Below are positions 7,302 through 15,793 of a stretch of DNA of 64,000 nt, piece by piece. The stretch comes from Prochlorococcus sp. AG-402-K10 (GTDB taxonomy: Bacteria > Cyanobacteriota > Cyanobacteriia > PCC-6307 > Cyanobiaceae): positions 1 to 64,000 of the forward strand of contig QCIF01000006.1 of assembly GCA_003216835.1 (NCBI GenBank), given 5' to 3'. The stretch's first letter is position 1; every line of letters starts with the position of its first letter. The notes beneath the pieces were generated by a model. It was given only the letters and a program-made list of their open reading frames with translations, was not told where the DNA came from and searched no databases. Made by a program: the position numbers and the translations under genes.

Positions 7302-7605
7302 TAAATTATTTTTTTATTAAAAACTTATTTTATCTTAGTTTTATTTGTTTTTTTAGAATTGAATACTTTTATAAAGCATGGAAATTATCTTTTAGATTTT
7401 TTCAATTTGTGTATTTGGAGCTGTTATTAATCATTTTTTATTTTTATATAAATTCCATCACCTTTCATAATGAAAATTATAATAGTAAATTTAAATAATA
7501 TTTAAGTAATTTTTAAGGACTAAAAGCAAATTTTATCTAATTTTTTTATTTAAATTCACATTCAGATGATAATTCTATTTAAGATAAGTTTTTATAAATA
7601 TTATT

Positions 7606-8052
7606 GTGCAGATAGGAGATAACATCCCAGAATTTTCTTTACTGGATCAAAACGGTATTCAAAGAACTAATAGAGGCTTAAAAAAACCTCTTGTTTTATT
7701 TTTTTACCCCAAAGATGATACACCAGGTTGCACTATAGAAGTTTGCGGATTTAGAGACAAATACGACCTTTTTAAAGTCTTAGGTGCAGAAGTTTGGGGA
7801 GTAAGCAATGGGAGTACCTCAAGTCATTTGGCATTCGCTAATAAAAATAAGTTACAATATCCTCTTCTTTCTGATATTAATGATTCTCTAAGAAACACTT
7901 TTAAGGTACCTAAAGTATTAGGGTTGATTGATGGCAGAGTCACCTATATTATTGATAGAGATGGTGAGGTTAAACATATTTTTAGAGACTTATTGAATGG
8001 TCCTCAGCATATCAAAGAGGCTATTAGAGTGCTTAAAGAGATTCAAAATTAG
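7606..8052 (+). CDS. bcp: Peroxiredoxin, Bcp/PrxQ type
   Basis: 148 residues from a GTG start. FFYPKDDTPGCTIEVCGFRD contains the peroxidatic Cys42 and the resolving Cys47 five residues on, diagnostic of the PrxQ/BCP subgroup. It reduces hydrogen and alkyl peroxides with thioredoxin as donor, protecting the photosynthetic cell. Length and the thioredoxin-fold order are normal. It is followed after 65 bases by a small unknown gene on the same strand. Confidence 0.92.
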   Translation: MQIGDNIPEFSLLDQNGIQRTNRGLKKPLVLFFYPKDDTPGCTIEVCGFRDKYDLFKVLGAEVWGVSNGSTSSHLAFANKNKLQYPLLSDINDSLRNTFKVPKVLGLIDGRVTYIIDRDGEVKHIFRDLLNGPQHIKEAIRVLKEIQN

Positions 8053-8117
8053 TGAATTAATTATTATGAAATACCTTAGATTAAGTTCCTTTGTTTTAAT
8101 ATAGTCTTCAGTGATAA

Positions 8118-8399
8118 ATGAAATTGATGAAGAAAATGGGAATGCAGGCTGTTGATGCTGCAATTGAGAAGGGAGTAGATCTTGACGGTACTCCAATCCC
8201 TCCCAAAATGCTTGAGCTTTATAACAGAATTATGAATGAAGAAAATAAAAGAGAAAGAAGTGGAGTTAAAAAATCAATGAGGAATAGGTGTGTTAAAACT
8301 GGTTCTAAGCATTTTGATAAAGAGACTTTAAATAAATTATTAATTGAGTCTGGTTGGGATGGTTTGAAAGAAAAAGAAATTTTGTTTTTTTATAGTTAG
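8118..8399 (+). CDS. Hypothetical protein (93 aa)
   Basis: Several in-frame ATGs stand at the beginning (8118, 8127, 8136), so the exact start is uncertain. Sequence MQAVDAAIEKGVDLDGTPIPPKMLELYNRIMNEE is helix-turn-helix-like in content, then a basic middle (KRERSGVKKSMRNRC) and FDKETLNKLLIESGWDGLKEKE. The last two pieces resemble a small helical regulatory or binding protein, but I recognise no family. Composition supports coding. Confidence 0.5.
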   Translation: MKLMKKMGMQAVDAAIEKGVDLDGTPIPPKMLELYNRIMNEENKRERSGVKKSMRNRCVKTGSKHFDKETLNKLLIESGWDGLKEKEILFFYS

Positions 8400-8482
8400 T
8401 AAATTCAAAAAGAAATTTTATTTTGCTTTGCTATTTATTGAACTCTTTAATTGAGTTTCTAAAAGTTTAATTAATTAAAATT

Positions 8483-8731
8483 ATGAGTAACAAAAATGAG
8501 TTCTGGTTAATTGACTCAAATTCTGTAGGAGTAATGCGTTTTTATAAAGATTATGGAAATGAAGATAAATATATTGATGATATGCTTGTTGAAGAGGGAA
8601 TTATAATGGGTATTTATGGAGATAAGGCTCCATTAATGAAAACGAGAAAAAAAATGAACATTGAGGAAGCAAGATTGTTTTGGAAAAATCTTATAGAAGA
8701 AGGTTGGGAGAAGACAGATCCTAAATGGTAA
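8483..8731 (+). CDS. DUF1651 family protein
   Basis: 82 residues. The order WLIDSNSVGVMRFYKD, VEEGIIMGIYGD, LMKTRKKMNIEEARLFW, LIEEGWEKTDPKW corresponds to DUF1651, a small family largely limited to Prochlorococcus and marine Synechococcus, often multi-copy, role unknown. Soluble, no signal peptide. Lone gene. Confidence 0.7.
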   Translation: MSNKNEFWLIDSNSVGVMRFYKDYGNEDKYIDDMLVEEGIIMGIYGDKAPLMKTRKKMNIEEARLFWKNLIEEGWEKTDPKW

Positions 8732-8851
8732 ATAAATTCTTAACATTTAGATAAAGTGGGTTTGAATTAAAAATAAATGAAATATCAGTATTAAAATAAT
8801 TATAAAAAGAAAAACTAATTTCCTAATTTTTTAGAACATTTAAACCTAATT

Positions 8852-9013
8852 TTAAACAAATGTACCCTTAGGGTATAAGGTTGATATTTTATTTTTTTTT
8901 ATTAGTTTTCTTTTTCTTAAGTCTTTTTCATACCTTCTTAACATCATCAAATAATTTGTAATTCCAAAAATTACTAAAAAAACAAAAAATCTTAATCCAG
9001 TCTCTAAGGTCAT
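8852..9013 (-). CDS. Small single-span membrane protein (53 aa)
   Basis: ATG at 9013, TAA at 8852-8854. The opening TLETGLRFFVFLVIFGITNY is one membrane helix. It is followed by a very basic cytoplasmic segment (MLRRYEKDLRKRKLIKKNK) and a short tail TLYPKGTFV. The sharp change from hydrophobic to basic is typical of real single-pass proteins. No family recognised. Confidence 0.5.
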   Translation of the reverse strand: MTLETGLRFFVFLVIFGITNYLMMLRRYEKDLRKRKLIKKNKISTLYPKGTFV

Positions 9014-9089
9014 ATATTAAGTGGGTTTCTTTTTATAGGTTAATAATTATTTATTTAATAAAAATCAGTAATTATATCTAATTAATGTA

Positions 9090-10118
9090 TTATAAAATAG
9101 CTTTATTATTAGATTTTCCTAAGTACAAAATACATAATAATATTAATATCACAATTGCAAAAAAACTTCCTATTGGGTTAGAAACATTTTGTGTAAAAGG
9201 TCCAGCTAAAAAAGATGGGGTATTATCTGCAATTTTTATTAAACCATGATTTATAAAAAACCATATTCCAACAAGCCCTCCATGTATTCCAATGCATGTC
9301 CATAATGATCCTTTATCTTTTCTTCTTACTAAAGATAGAAGGATAGCAAGAAAAAACCACCCTAGACGTAATCCAATAATATTCCAAAAGGAGTTATCTG
9401 AGATTGGATGAATTAAACTAAAAACTAATGCTTGTGTAATAATAGCTATTTTTATTCCATATTCCATCTTTAATTCTTCTAAAAACCAAGCTCTAAAAAT
9501 AATTTCTTCTGCTATTCCAATACCTAAACCAAGCAAAATAGAATTTAATAATATGTCTGAGGAAAATTCACCTATCCAAGTTATGTAATTACTTTTTAAT
9601 ATTGGCATCAGAATTAAAGTTATTAATACTATAGAAAATAAAATACCTTTAGAAAAATCGAAAATATTTTGTAAAAAGTTGTTTTTGTTTACCCCAAGTA
9701 TTTCCCATGTGTTTCTTATCTTCCATCTAGCATTAAACCACGAAGGAATTAAAAAAATAAAAAGAAAAAAGGTAAAAATTGTTCCTATTAAAGATAAGTT
9801 TTCTTTCTGGAAATCTAATAATAATAATGGTTGTGCAAATACCCAACCAATTAAATAAAGTAATGGTATGAAAAATATAGTTGATAAAAATCTAGGTTTT
9901 AAAAGAAAAAAACTTTTTATAAATTTTTTTGTTAAATTAATCATTATTAAATAGTATTGGATAAATCTTGTAAAGAGTAATATTTTTAAGAATTTTTTTA
10001 AGAGTTCTAACTTTTTTATTTGGACATTAATTTTATTTTCTGGAAGCTTATATGAATCGCTATAAAATTTTCTAGTAATATTATTTTCTTTTTGATTAGA
10101 AAAAAGAAACTTAGACAC
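9090..10118 (-). CDS. CPBP family intramembrane metalloprotease
   Basis: 342 residues with about eight hydrophobic segments. The CPBP (CAAX protease and bacteriocin-processing, formerly Abi) motifs are present: EEIIFR at residues 204-209 and SLIHP with His237, the glutamates and histidine expected to bind zinc inside the membrane. The first 60 residues are a polar, Lys-rich extension, and a later ATG (Met59 or Met60) could be the true start. Substrate unknown; in cyanobacteria such proteins are often without assigned targets. Lone gene. Confidence 0.85.
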   Translation of the reverse strand: MSKFLFSNQKENNITRKFYSDSYKLPENKINVQIKKLELLKKFLKILLFTRFIQYYLIMINLTKKFIKSFFLLKPRFLSTIFFIPLLYLIGWVFAQPLLLLDFQKENLSLIGTIFTFFLFIFLIPSWFNARWKIRNTWEILGVNKNNFLQNIFDFSKGILFSIVLITLILMPILKSNYITWIGEFSSDILLNSILLGLGIGIAEEIIFRAWFLEELKMEYGIKIAIITQALVFSLIHPISDNSFWNIIGLRLGWFFLAILLSLVRRKDKGSLWTCIGIHGGLVGIWFFINHGLIKIADNTPSFLAGPFTQNVSNPIGSFFAIVILILLCILYLGKSNNKAIL

Positions 10119-10207
10119 TATAGCAAAAATTTATTTATCTATGTTCTTAAAAATATTTTTAATATTTTAATAATTAAAAATTTAATTATTCCAAATACTA
10201 AAAAGTC

Positions 10208-10288
10208 ATGTTGATTAAATTTGTGTATTCGTTCATATTTTTGGTTATTAACCTCTCCACTTTAATTCTTACATCATTATCAACTTAG
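10208..10288 (+). CDS. Possible tiny hydrophobic peptide (26 aa)
   Basis: ATG at 10208, TAG at 10286. MLIKFVYSFIFLVINLSTLI and LTSLST form a single membrane helix of the size of small photosystem or cytochrome b6f subunits, but it matches none that I know. It may be chance in AT-rich DNA. The remaining bases between 10119 and 10345 hold nothing else I can support. Confidence 0.2.
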   Translation: MLIKFVYSFIFLVINLSTLILTSLST

Positions 10289-10345
10289 CTAATATTTAGC
10301 AGTACGTATTGTTTATTTATTCCATTAGTTTAATTTTTAAACTTA

Positions 10346-10441
10346 TTAAGGGTGAATTACCCCTGTCTTTTCTAAAGCAAATGATAGTATTGCAATTATT
10401 GCCATGACAGTAAGAATTTTGTTTTTTTTGATGAAATCCAT
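10346..10441 (-). CDS. Small single-span membrane protein (31 aa)
   Basis: ATG at 10441, TAA at 10346. MDFIKKNKILTVMAIIAILS followed by FALEKTGVIHP: a basic N-terminus, one helix and a short polar end, the layout of cyanobacterial thylakoid miniproteins such as PetL or PsbT but without a match to any. Codon content is less AT-biased than the flanking spacer. Lone gene. Confidence 0.45.
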   Translation of the reverse strand: MDFIKKNKILTVMAIIAILSFALEKTGVIHP

Positions 10442-10659
10442 AATTTAAATAATAATTGCTTTTTTATTAAATATTTATATAAATTAGTGATTGCAATAAT
10501 TTTAAACGATTTAAATTTAATCTACTTTTTTAGAAGATTAAGTAAACTTTATATCTTACATTATTAAGACTACTTAGAATTAATCTGATATTTTTCTATC
10601 TTCAATAAATAATTGATATAAACAATGGGCATTACAATCCTCTTACAGATAGTTATAAA

Positions 10660-11014
10660 AGTAAATCAGCATATTTACGGATTTACTGGAAATAGAAATA
10701 ATAGTAACTTATAAATGTTGAGTTCGGAGGCAATCTTATATGATTGATAGTCCGCCTGAAATTTAGCAAATTCGTAAGAAAAGGAAGCGTATTCCTGAGA
10801 ATGGGATTAAGCGAAAATATAAGTTCAATCAATTAGTCTGATAAGACTTCGCTTTATAATTACTAGCGACATTAGGAACTGAAATGATCGTGAATTATCC
10901 CCTAAATCACATTTTTAAAGCTCATGAGTAAATGACCTTTAATTAATGTTTTATAAAAATGTTGTAAGTAGGAAATAAAAATTATAAAAAGGACTGCAAT
11001 CGCAGTCCTTTTTT
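10660..11014 (+). ncRNA. Unassigned structured RNA with its own terminator
   Basis: No frame on either strand is open long enough to be a gene, yet the segment carries local stems: CAATC/GATTG around loop TTATAT near 10731-10746, AGGAA/TTCCT at 10782-10796, AGTCT/AGACT at 10835-10848 and the longer-range AAGCGAA (10809-10815) with TTCGCTT (10848-10854). A TATAAA box at 10654 could start it, and it ends in a textbook terminator at 10986. The next gene upstream points away and the next downstream starts at 11112, so that terminator needs a plus-strand transcript. Motifs of RNase P RNA, tmRNA and SRP RNA are absent. A 6S-type or Yfr-type RNA is possible. The 5' end is approximate. Confidence 0.5.
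10986..11014 (+). terminator. Strong rho-independent terminator
   Basis: A perfect 12-base-pair stem (10986-10997 with 11002-11013), GC-rich at its top (GGACTGC/GCAGTCC), loop AATC, flanked by A-run and T-run. It can act on both strands, but only a plus-strand transcript would end here sensibly. Confidence 0.88.
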
Positions 11015-11111
11015 ATTGTGAAAATTAATCGAATTACTTTATCTTTCTTTTTCGATTATATATATTAAGTATGCAAAAATAATTTTTTATAGCATTAATT
11101 ATATTTATACG

Positions 11112-12065
11112 ATGAAAGAGCAAATTTTGTTTCCAAATATAGAGATTAGAGAAAAGGGGTTCTTACAAGTTAGTGATATTCATTCTATATATTGGGAAAG
11201 ATCTGGTAATCCCGATGGTAAAAAAATTCTTGTTCTTCATGGAGGGCCTGGAGGAGGTAGTCAGCCAAGATATAGAAGATACTTTAATCCGGAAAAATTT
11301 GATATTATTCAGTTTGATCAAAGAGGTTGTGGTTCATCAACTCCTTTTTCAGAATTAAAAGAAAATACTACAAATGATTTAGTAAATGATATAGAGAAAT
11401 TACGTATAAAATTAAAAATTGATAATTGGCATTTGTTTGGAGGGTCATGGGGATCTACTCTTTCACTTATATATGCGATAAAAAATCCTTCAAGAGTTCT
11501 AAGCTTGACATTAAGGGGAATATTTTTATGCAGAAAGTTTGAATTATTATGGTTTTATCAATATGGTGCAAGTGAAATATTTCCTGAAGAATTTGAAGAA
11601 TATATTTCTGTAATACCTCAAGATGAAAGAAAGGATTTGATAAGTTCATTTTATAAATATTTAACCTCATCAAATATTGGAATTAGATCAAGAGCTGCTG
11701 CTGCATGGACAAAATGGGAACTTTCTACAAGTCATCTCATAAAAAAAGAATTAGATTTTGACACGGGAAAAGCTAATTCTTTTTCAGATGCATTTGCAAG
11801 AATTGAATGCCATTACTTCATAAATAATATTTTTTTAGAAGATGATTTTATTTTGAAAAATATTAAAACTATAGAATCAATACCAACAACAATTATTCAA
11901 GGAAGATATGATATTGTATGCCCAGTTAGGAGTGCCTGGGACCTAAACAAAAAATTAAAGAATTCCGAGTTGATTATTGTTGATGATGCTGGACATTCTA
12001 TGAGTGAAGAAGGAATTACAAAAAAATTAATAGAAGAGGTAAAGAAGCTGGAAAATAGTTTTTAA
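11112..12065 (+). CDS. pip: Proline iminopeptidase
   Basis: 317 residues, alpha/beta hydrolase fold. HGGPGG at 43-48 is the oxyanion-hole signature of the S33 peptidases, GGSWGS at 110-115 holds the nucleophile Ser112, and the acid and base are Asp267 (GRYDIVCP) and His295 (DDAGHS). The enzyme removes N-terminal proline from peptides in the cytoplasm. Length is as usual for Pip (about 310-320). Lone gene right after the unassigned RNA; convergent with a small gene. Confidence 0.93.
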   Translation: MKEQILFPNIEIREKGFLQVSDIHSIYWERSGNPDGKKILVLHGGPGGGSQPRYRRYFNPEKFDIIQFDQRGCGSSTPFSELKENTTNDLVNDIEKLRIKLKIDNWHLFGGSWGSTLSLIYAIKNPSRVLSLTLRGIFLCRKFELLWFYQYGASEIFPEEFEEYISVIPQDERKDLISSFYKYLTSSNIGIRSRAAAAWTKWELSTSHLIKKELDFDTGKANSFSDAFARIECHYFINNIFLEDDFILKNIKTIESIPTTIIQGRYDIVCPVRSAWDLNKKLKNSELIIVDDAGHSMSEEGITKKLIEEVKKLENSF

Positions 12066-12088
12066 TATTGAATAATTTGGCAATAAAA

Positions 12089-12262
12089 TTATAGTCCGTT
12101 ATCTTCAATATTTTGTGCAATACTCCTAAGTAATTCAACAATATCAGAGTCATTACATTTAGTATCTTCTTTAAGTAAAATACATTCATCTCTAATACTT
12201 ACATTTGTACTCCACCAAATACCTGAACTATTCGTATCATCCCATTCAAATTTATTAGACAT
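12089..12262 (-). CDS. Small acidic hypothetical protein (57 aa)
   Basis: ATG at 12262, TAA at 12089. The product (MSNKFEWDDTNSSGIWWSTN, later RDECILLKEDTKCNDSDIVE and LLRSIAQNIEDNGL) is acidic, soluble, with two Cys and a C-terminal helix. Amino-acid balance is clearly coding. No family recognised. It ends 24 bases from the convergent pip stop. Confidence 0.6.
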   Translation of the reverse strand: MSNKFEWDDTNSSGIWWSTNVSIRDECILLKEDTKCNDSDIVELLRSIAQNIEDNGL

Positions 12263-12366
12263 AATTTCTAAATAATAAGTAATTTAATTTAGATTTTTAT
12301 TTAAAGAAATCTTATTTTTTTATAAGATAATAATATTAAATATTTTCTTTAGCTATTTAAAATAAA

Positions 12367-12990
12367 ATGCGAATAACAAATAAACTTTGGGATAGTAATT
12401 ATGAGTTAGCTGAACTTAGCTTAAATACAAACTTTGTTCAAGGTCTCAAAAGTGGAAAACTTCCTAAACATATTTTTCAAGAATATTTAGCGCAAGATTA
12501 TTTCTTTTTAGAAACCTTTGCAAGGGCATATGGATTAGCAGTTTCTAAATCTAAAGATAAATATTCAATTAGGACTTTAAGTCAGCTTCTTATAGGTGTA
12601 TCTGAGGAACTAATCCTCCATGAAACTTATGCAAAAGAATGGGATATTGATTTGTCTAATAACTACATAAAACCCGCCACAAAAAATTATACTGATTTTC
12701 TAGATAATGTTTCTAAAACACTAAGTGCAGTTGAAATAATGTTTGCTATGACACCTTGCATGCGTCTTTACTCTTGGATAGGTAAAAGATTATTAAATAT
12801 GGGTTTCGATAAAAAATATAAGGAATGGATAATAACTTATTCTGATAAGTCTTTTGAAAATTTAGCAAAATCCCTTGAAAACCTTATTGATAGTTATCAA
12901 GATTCATTTGATATTAAACAAGCAAATTATTTATACACAAGGGCAATGGAATTAGAGCTAGATTTTTTTAAAGCATATTCAGATTTCTAA
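12367..12990 (+). CDS. tenA: TenA family aminopyrimidine aminohydrolase / thiaminase II
   Basis: 207 residues, all-helical. The catalytic cysteine is Cys131 in AMTPCMRLYSWIG, and the conserved LAQDYFFLETFARAYG and SEELILHE segments form the substrate pocket. TenA-type enzymes hydrolyse degraded thiamine pyrimidine (aminomethyl-HMP) to HMP, or thiamine itself. It is followed after 41 bases by thiD, whose product phosphorylates HMP, so the pair forms a thiamine-pyrimidine salvage unit. Substrate preference within the family cannot be read from the sequence. Confidence 0.9.
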   Translation: MRITNKLWDSNYELAELSLNTNFVQGLKSGKLPKHIFQEYLAQDYFFLETFARAYGLAVSKSKDKYSIRTLSQLLIGVSEELILHETYAKEWDIDLSNNYIKPATKNYTDFLDNVSKTLSAVEIMFAMTPCMRLYSWIGKRLLNMGFDKKYKEWIITYSDKSFENLAKSLENLIDSYQDSFDIKQANYLYTRAMELELDFFKAYSDF

Positions 12991-13031
12991 TTATTTTATA
13001 TAATTCTTTTTAACTGAGAAAAATTAAAATA

Positions 13032-13814
13032 GTGTATTCAAAAATTGCGCTTTCAATAGGTGGTAGTGACTCCGGTGGAGGTGCTGGAATTCAGGCTGAC
13101 CTTAGAACATTTATGGCACTTAAAGTGCATGGATGTTCTGTCATTACATGCATTACTGCTCAAAATAGCATTGAGGTCAAATGTGTAGAGGCTGTGGAGA
13201 AAAATATTTTAATAAGTCAGCTCGATACTTTATTTTGTGATTTAGAAATAAATGCTTTAAAAACTGGCATGTTGCTTAATGAAATGATCATAAAGGATAC
13301 AGCTTCAAGGTTAAATACTTATCAGATTCCTAAAATTATTGACCCAGTTATGGTAAGTAGAACTGGTTCTAAATTACTTGAGGATTCAGCAATTAATGCC
13401 TACAAAAAATTACTTTTACCAATTGCAGATTTGGTAACTCCAAATATTTATGAAGCAAATCTACTATCTGATATGAAAATTAAGAATAAAGAAGAAATTG
13501 AAAAAGCTGCAAAAAATATTCTTGAACTTGGAGCTAATGCAGTATTAATAAAAGGTGGAGGTTTGAAAGATATGAAAGGGAAAGATTTTTTTATTGATAA
13601 AAATGGTAAAAGAGATTGGTTAGTTAATGAGGTTATAGATACTCAAAACACACATGGCAGTGGTTGTACTTTAAGTGCTGCTATTTGTTCCTATAGAGCA
13701 TTAGGCCTTGAGTTAATTGACTCGATTAAGAAAGCAAAATTATTTGTTAAAAAGTCTTTAGAAAATTCCTACAAAATCGGATCTGGTCCAGGACCTCTTG
13801 GACATTATCAATAA
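13032..13814 (+). CDS. thiD: Hydroxymethylpyrimidine / phosphomethylpyrimidine kinase
   Basis: 260 residues from a GTG start. The ribokinase-fold signatures are present: SIGGSDSGGGAGIQADL near the N-terminus and NTHGSGCTLSAAI at about 207-218 with the anion-hole and Cys212. ThiD phosphorylates HMP and HMP-P to HMP-PP for thiamine synthesis in the cytoplasm. It stands directly behind tenA on the same strand, in line with salvage of HMP. Normal length. Confidence 0.94.
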   Translation: MYSKIALSIGGSDSGGGAGIQADLRTFMALKVHGCSVITCITAQNSIEVKCVEAVEKNILISQLDTLFCDLEINALKTGMLLNEMIIKDTASRLNTYQIPKIIDPVMVSRTGSKLLEDSAINAYKKLLLPIADLVTPNIYEANLLSDMKIKNKEEIEKAAKNILELGANAVLIKGGGLKDMKGKDFFIDKNGKRDWLVNEVIDTQNTHGSGCTLSAAICSYRALGLELIDSIKKAKLFVKKSLENSYKIGSGPGPLGHYQ

Positions 13815-14194
13815 GTTTAAAAAAGTTTAATTATAGTCAAATCTTCCTATAGTTTGTTGTTAAAAATGATATTTCTTCTGTCTCCCATCCCACTTCTATC
13901 TGTTAAAATTTATTAGCAATAAAGTTTTAATTAGCTAATTTTTTAATTGACAAATTCTATTTAAAATTTCAACAAATCGCACTTTAATAATTTCCTAATT
14001 CTTGATTTTATTTATAGATAAAATCAACTTTTATTTACTCAAAATCTAAAAAATTTATTTTCAGTATTATTTTTTTATATTATTAGGAGAATGCTTTAAA
14101 TTTGTCGTAAATAAAACTTTTTCATAATAGATAGTAATTAAGACTTATTCCCTTTTATTTTTTTAAAGACTAATTTATAAAAAAAACTATTTTT
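13815..14194. other. AT-rich spacer without a supported gene
   Basis: 380 bases of mostly A+T. The only coding-like scrap is on the minus strand near 13850-13900, reading QIEVGWETEEISFLTTNYRK after a stop, which lacks a usable start apart from one GTG and may be a gene remnant. No hairpin or repeat stands out. Confidence 0.5.
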
Positions 14195-14338
14195 ATGCTT
14201 AAAGAAGACACAACAAAACAAAAAACTATCCTAAATGTTGGTTACTGTGAAAGTACCTCGGAATGGCTCAATAGGATTATTACTGAATTAGCTGACGAAG
14301 ATAAGAACTTTGTTGATTTATCAGTTATTTGTGCTTAA
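14195..14338 (+). CDS. Small hypothetical protein (47 aa)
   Basis: ATG at 14195, TAA at 14336. MLKEDTTKQKTILNVGYCES, then TSEWLNRIITELADEDKNFV and a short end DLSVICA. Soluble, acidic, with a clear amphipathic helix in the second half. Residue balance is coding-like. From here to 14616 only an 18-codon ORF (14505-14561) is present, which I do not call. Confidence 0.45.
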   Translation: MLKEDTTKQKTILNVGYCESTSEWLNRIITELADEDKNFVDLSVICA

Positions 14339-14616
14339 TTTTATGAAAATATAAATTTATATAGATCGACTGGTAAAATAATCATCAATAGAATATATTC
14401 ATTAATTATAAATATTTTCTCAATAAATTTAGGTAATTATTCGCATAGTTAGAGATATAAAAAAAAGTTAAAAGTAAGTAATTAAAAAGAGTTATTCTAA
14501 AGTCATGCAACCTATCTCTGAAGAACTTTATAGGAAATTAGTTAAATGTTATAAAAGATGAGAATTTTAAATTTTTATTAATAGAGTTATAGAAAAAATT
14601 TCTCGATTTATAAGAA

Positions 14617-14994
14617 ATGAAAAAAGATTATATTAAAATAATCGGGAATAAAGAGGAAGCAAGAGAAGAAGCTCTCTTAAGATATTTAATAGAGGCAGAA
14701 GGATTTCAAGATATTCTTGATAAGGATTTTGAGGAGTGGTCTAATTTTGATAGCTGGGAAAATATTGGAGTTCAGCAATGGATTTTTGCGCGAGCCTTGG
14801 AAGTTTATAAAGGTAAGAAAATAGATATTAAATGCGGTTGCTGTGAATATATTAATTCTCTCGAAACTGATTTTAAGAAGATCAACAAACAAAAATGCTA
14901 TGGGAGAAAAAGTGCATACATGATTGAAAAGGTTTTAGGTGAAATTGTTTTGGCTGCAGCAAAAAGAGAAAGTGATGGTACATATTCCGCATAA
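14617..14994 (+). CDS. Hypothetical protein with a Cys cluster (125 aa)
   Basis: Soluble. Helical first half with acidic repeats (EEAREEALLRYLIEAEGFQDI), then NIGVQQWIFARALEVYKGKK, a CGCC motif at about residues 73-76, and a C-terminal helix ending LAAAKRESDGTYSA. The CGCC could be a metal or redox site, but one cluster alone does not prove it. No family recognised; lone gene in a sparse stretch. Confidence 0.55.
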   Translation: MKKDYIKIIGNKEEAREEALLRYLIEAEGFQDILDKDFEEWSNFDSWENIGVQQWIFARALEVYKGKKIDIKCGCCEYINSLETDFKKINKQKCYGRKSAYMIEKVLGEIVLAAAKRESDGTYSA

Positions 14995-15049
14995 GTTTTT
15001 CTATAGGAATCTTTAAATTTCAATAATTCTTTTGATAAGTTTTAATTTT

Positions 15050-15190
15050 TTAAAAATTCCAAATTATCTGTAATTGATAGGAATCTGAATTTTTTGAATC
15101 TCCCTGATCATTTTTGTATAAAAGTACAGCTCCAAAATTGTTTTTCCTATTCATCTGCAATCCAATAGTGTTGCTGATCTGCTTGTATCT
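15050..15190 (-). pseudogene. Possible outer-membrane beta-barrel tail fragment
   Basis: Minus strand, open from 15190 to TAA at 15050-15052, with an internal ATG at 15154. It reads RYKQISNTIGLQ, then MNRKNNFGAVLLYKNDQ, then SYQLQIIWNF. The alternating polar/hydrophobic pattern and a terminal Phe are those of the last strands of an outer-membrane barrel. The upstream frame is closed by stops, so at most a remnant exists here. A second minus frame covers part of the same bases. The rest of 14995-15313 shows nothing. Confidence 0.3.
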
Positions 15191-15313
15191 TTAAAAATTG
15201 GTTGTTTTATATATAATTAGTTGTTCCACTTTTCGCCGATGATATTACTGCTATGGGATAATTTGATTGATTGACAGTCGATCTAACATAGAGGGATAAG
15301 ACTCTCAGTTTTT

Positions 15314-15793
15314 ATGGCATATCTTGTTTTAGTTATAGTATGGCTTTCCGCTGGATTTTACTGCGGGAAAGTTGCTCATCAAAAAGGATATAGCGGAATT
15401 GCCTGGGCTATTGGAGGCTTCTTTTTTGGTTTTATTGCGTTAATTGCTGCAGCAGGTTTACCTGATAGGAAATTAAGAGAATATATAAGATTAATTGGAG
15501 AAAAACAAAATGCTATAGAGGTTGTTAAAGAAACAGTTGAAGTGGTAGATGGAAATACAAAAATCTCATTTGCAATGCCAAAGGATTCTAGTAAGGCGGA
15601 GATATATAAAGAATTAGTTTTAGTCTTGAAAGAAGGGGGTTGTAAATTGGAAAAATACAATGTAACTTCCTACGATCTAGAGATGGCTAATTGGGGTAAA
15701 GAATTTATTGTTAATTCGGAGGAAAAAGATCGTTTAATAATTTTGGATGGGAAAGAGAAAGGAAATATAATAAACTGGTCAGGAAGAATATAA
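15314..15793 (+). CDS. Membrane-anchored protein of unknown function (159 aa)
   Basis: Two adjacent membrane helices at about residues 1-18 and 27-48 with Gly-rich turns (GYSGIAWAIGGFFFGFIALI), then a soluble C-terminal domain of about 100 residues containing TKISFAMPKDSSKAEIYKEL and a WGKEFIVN/DRLIILDGKEKGN beta-rich end. Positively charged residues after the second helix put the domain in the cytoplasm. It is the first gene of a tight operon: its TAA is directly followed by the ATG of the lipoprotein gene at 15794. Confidence 0.6.
   Translation: MAYLVLVIVWLSAGFYCGKVAHQKGYSGIAWAIGGFFFGFIALIAAAGLPDRKLREYIRLIGEKQNAIEVVKETVEVVDGNTKISFAMPKDSSKAEIYKELVLVLKEGGCKLEKYNVTSYDLEMANWGKEFIVNSEEKDRLIILDGKEKGNIINWSGRI

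Noticed and set aside
10660..11014. Reading the structured segment as tmRNA, RNase P RNA or SRP RNA
   Set aside because: No tag-peptide frame, no GAGGAAAGTC-type RNase P core and no SRP Alu/GGAA domain could be found.
14505..14561. 18-codon ORF (MQPISEELYRKLVKCYKR)
   Set aside because: Looks faintly coding, but is too short and has no conserved motif or strong ribosome site.
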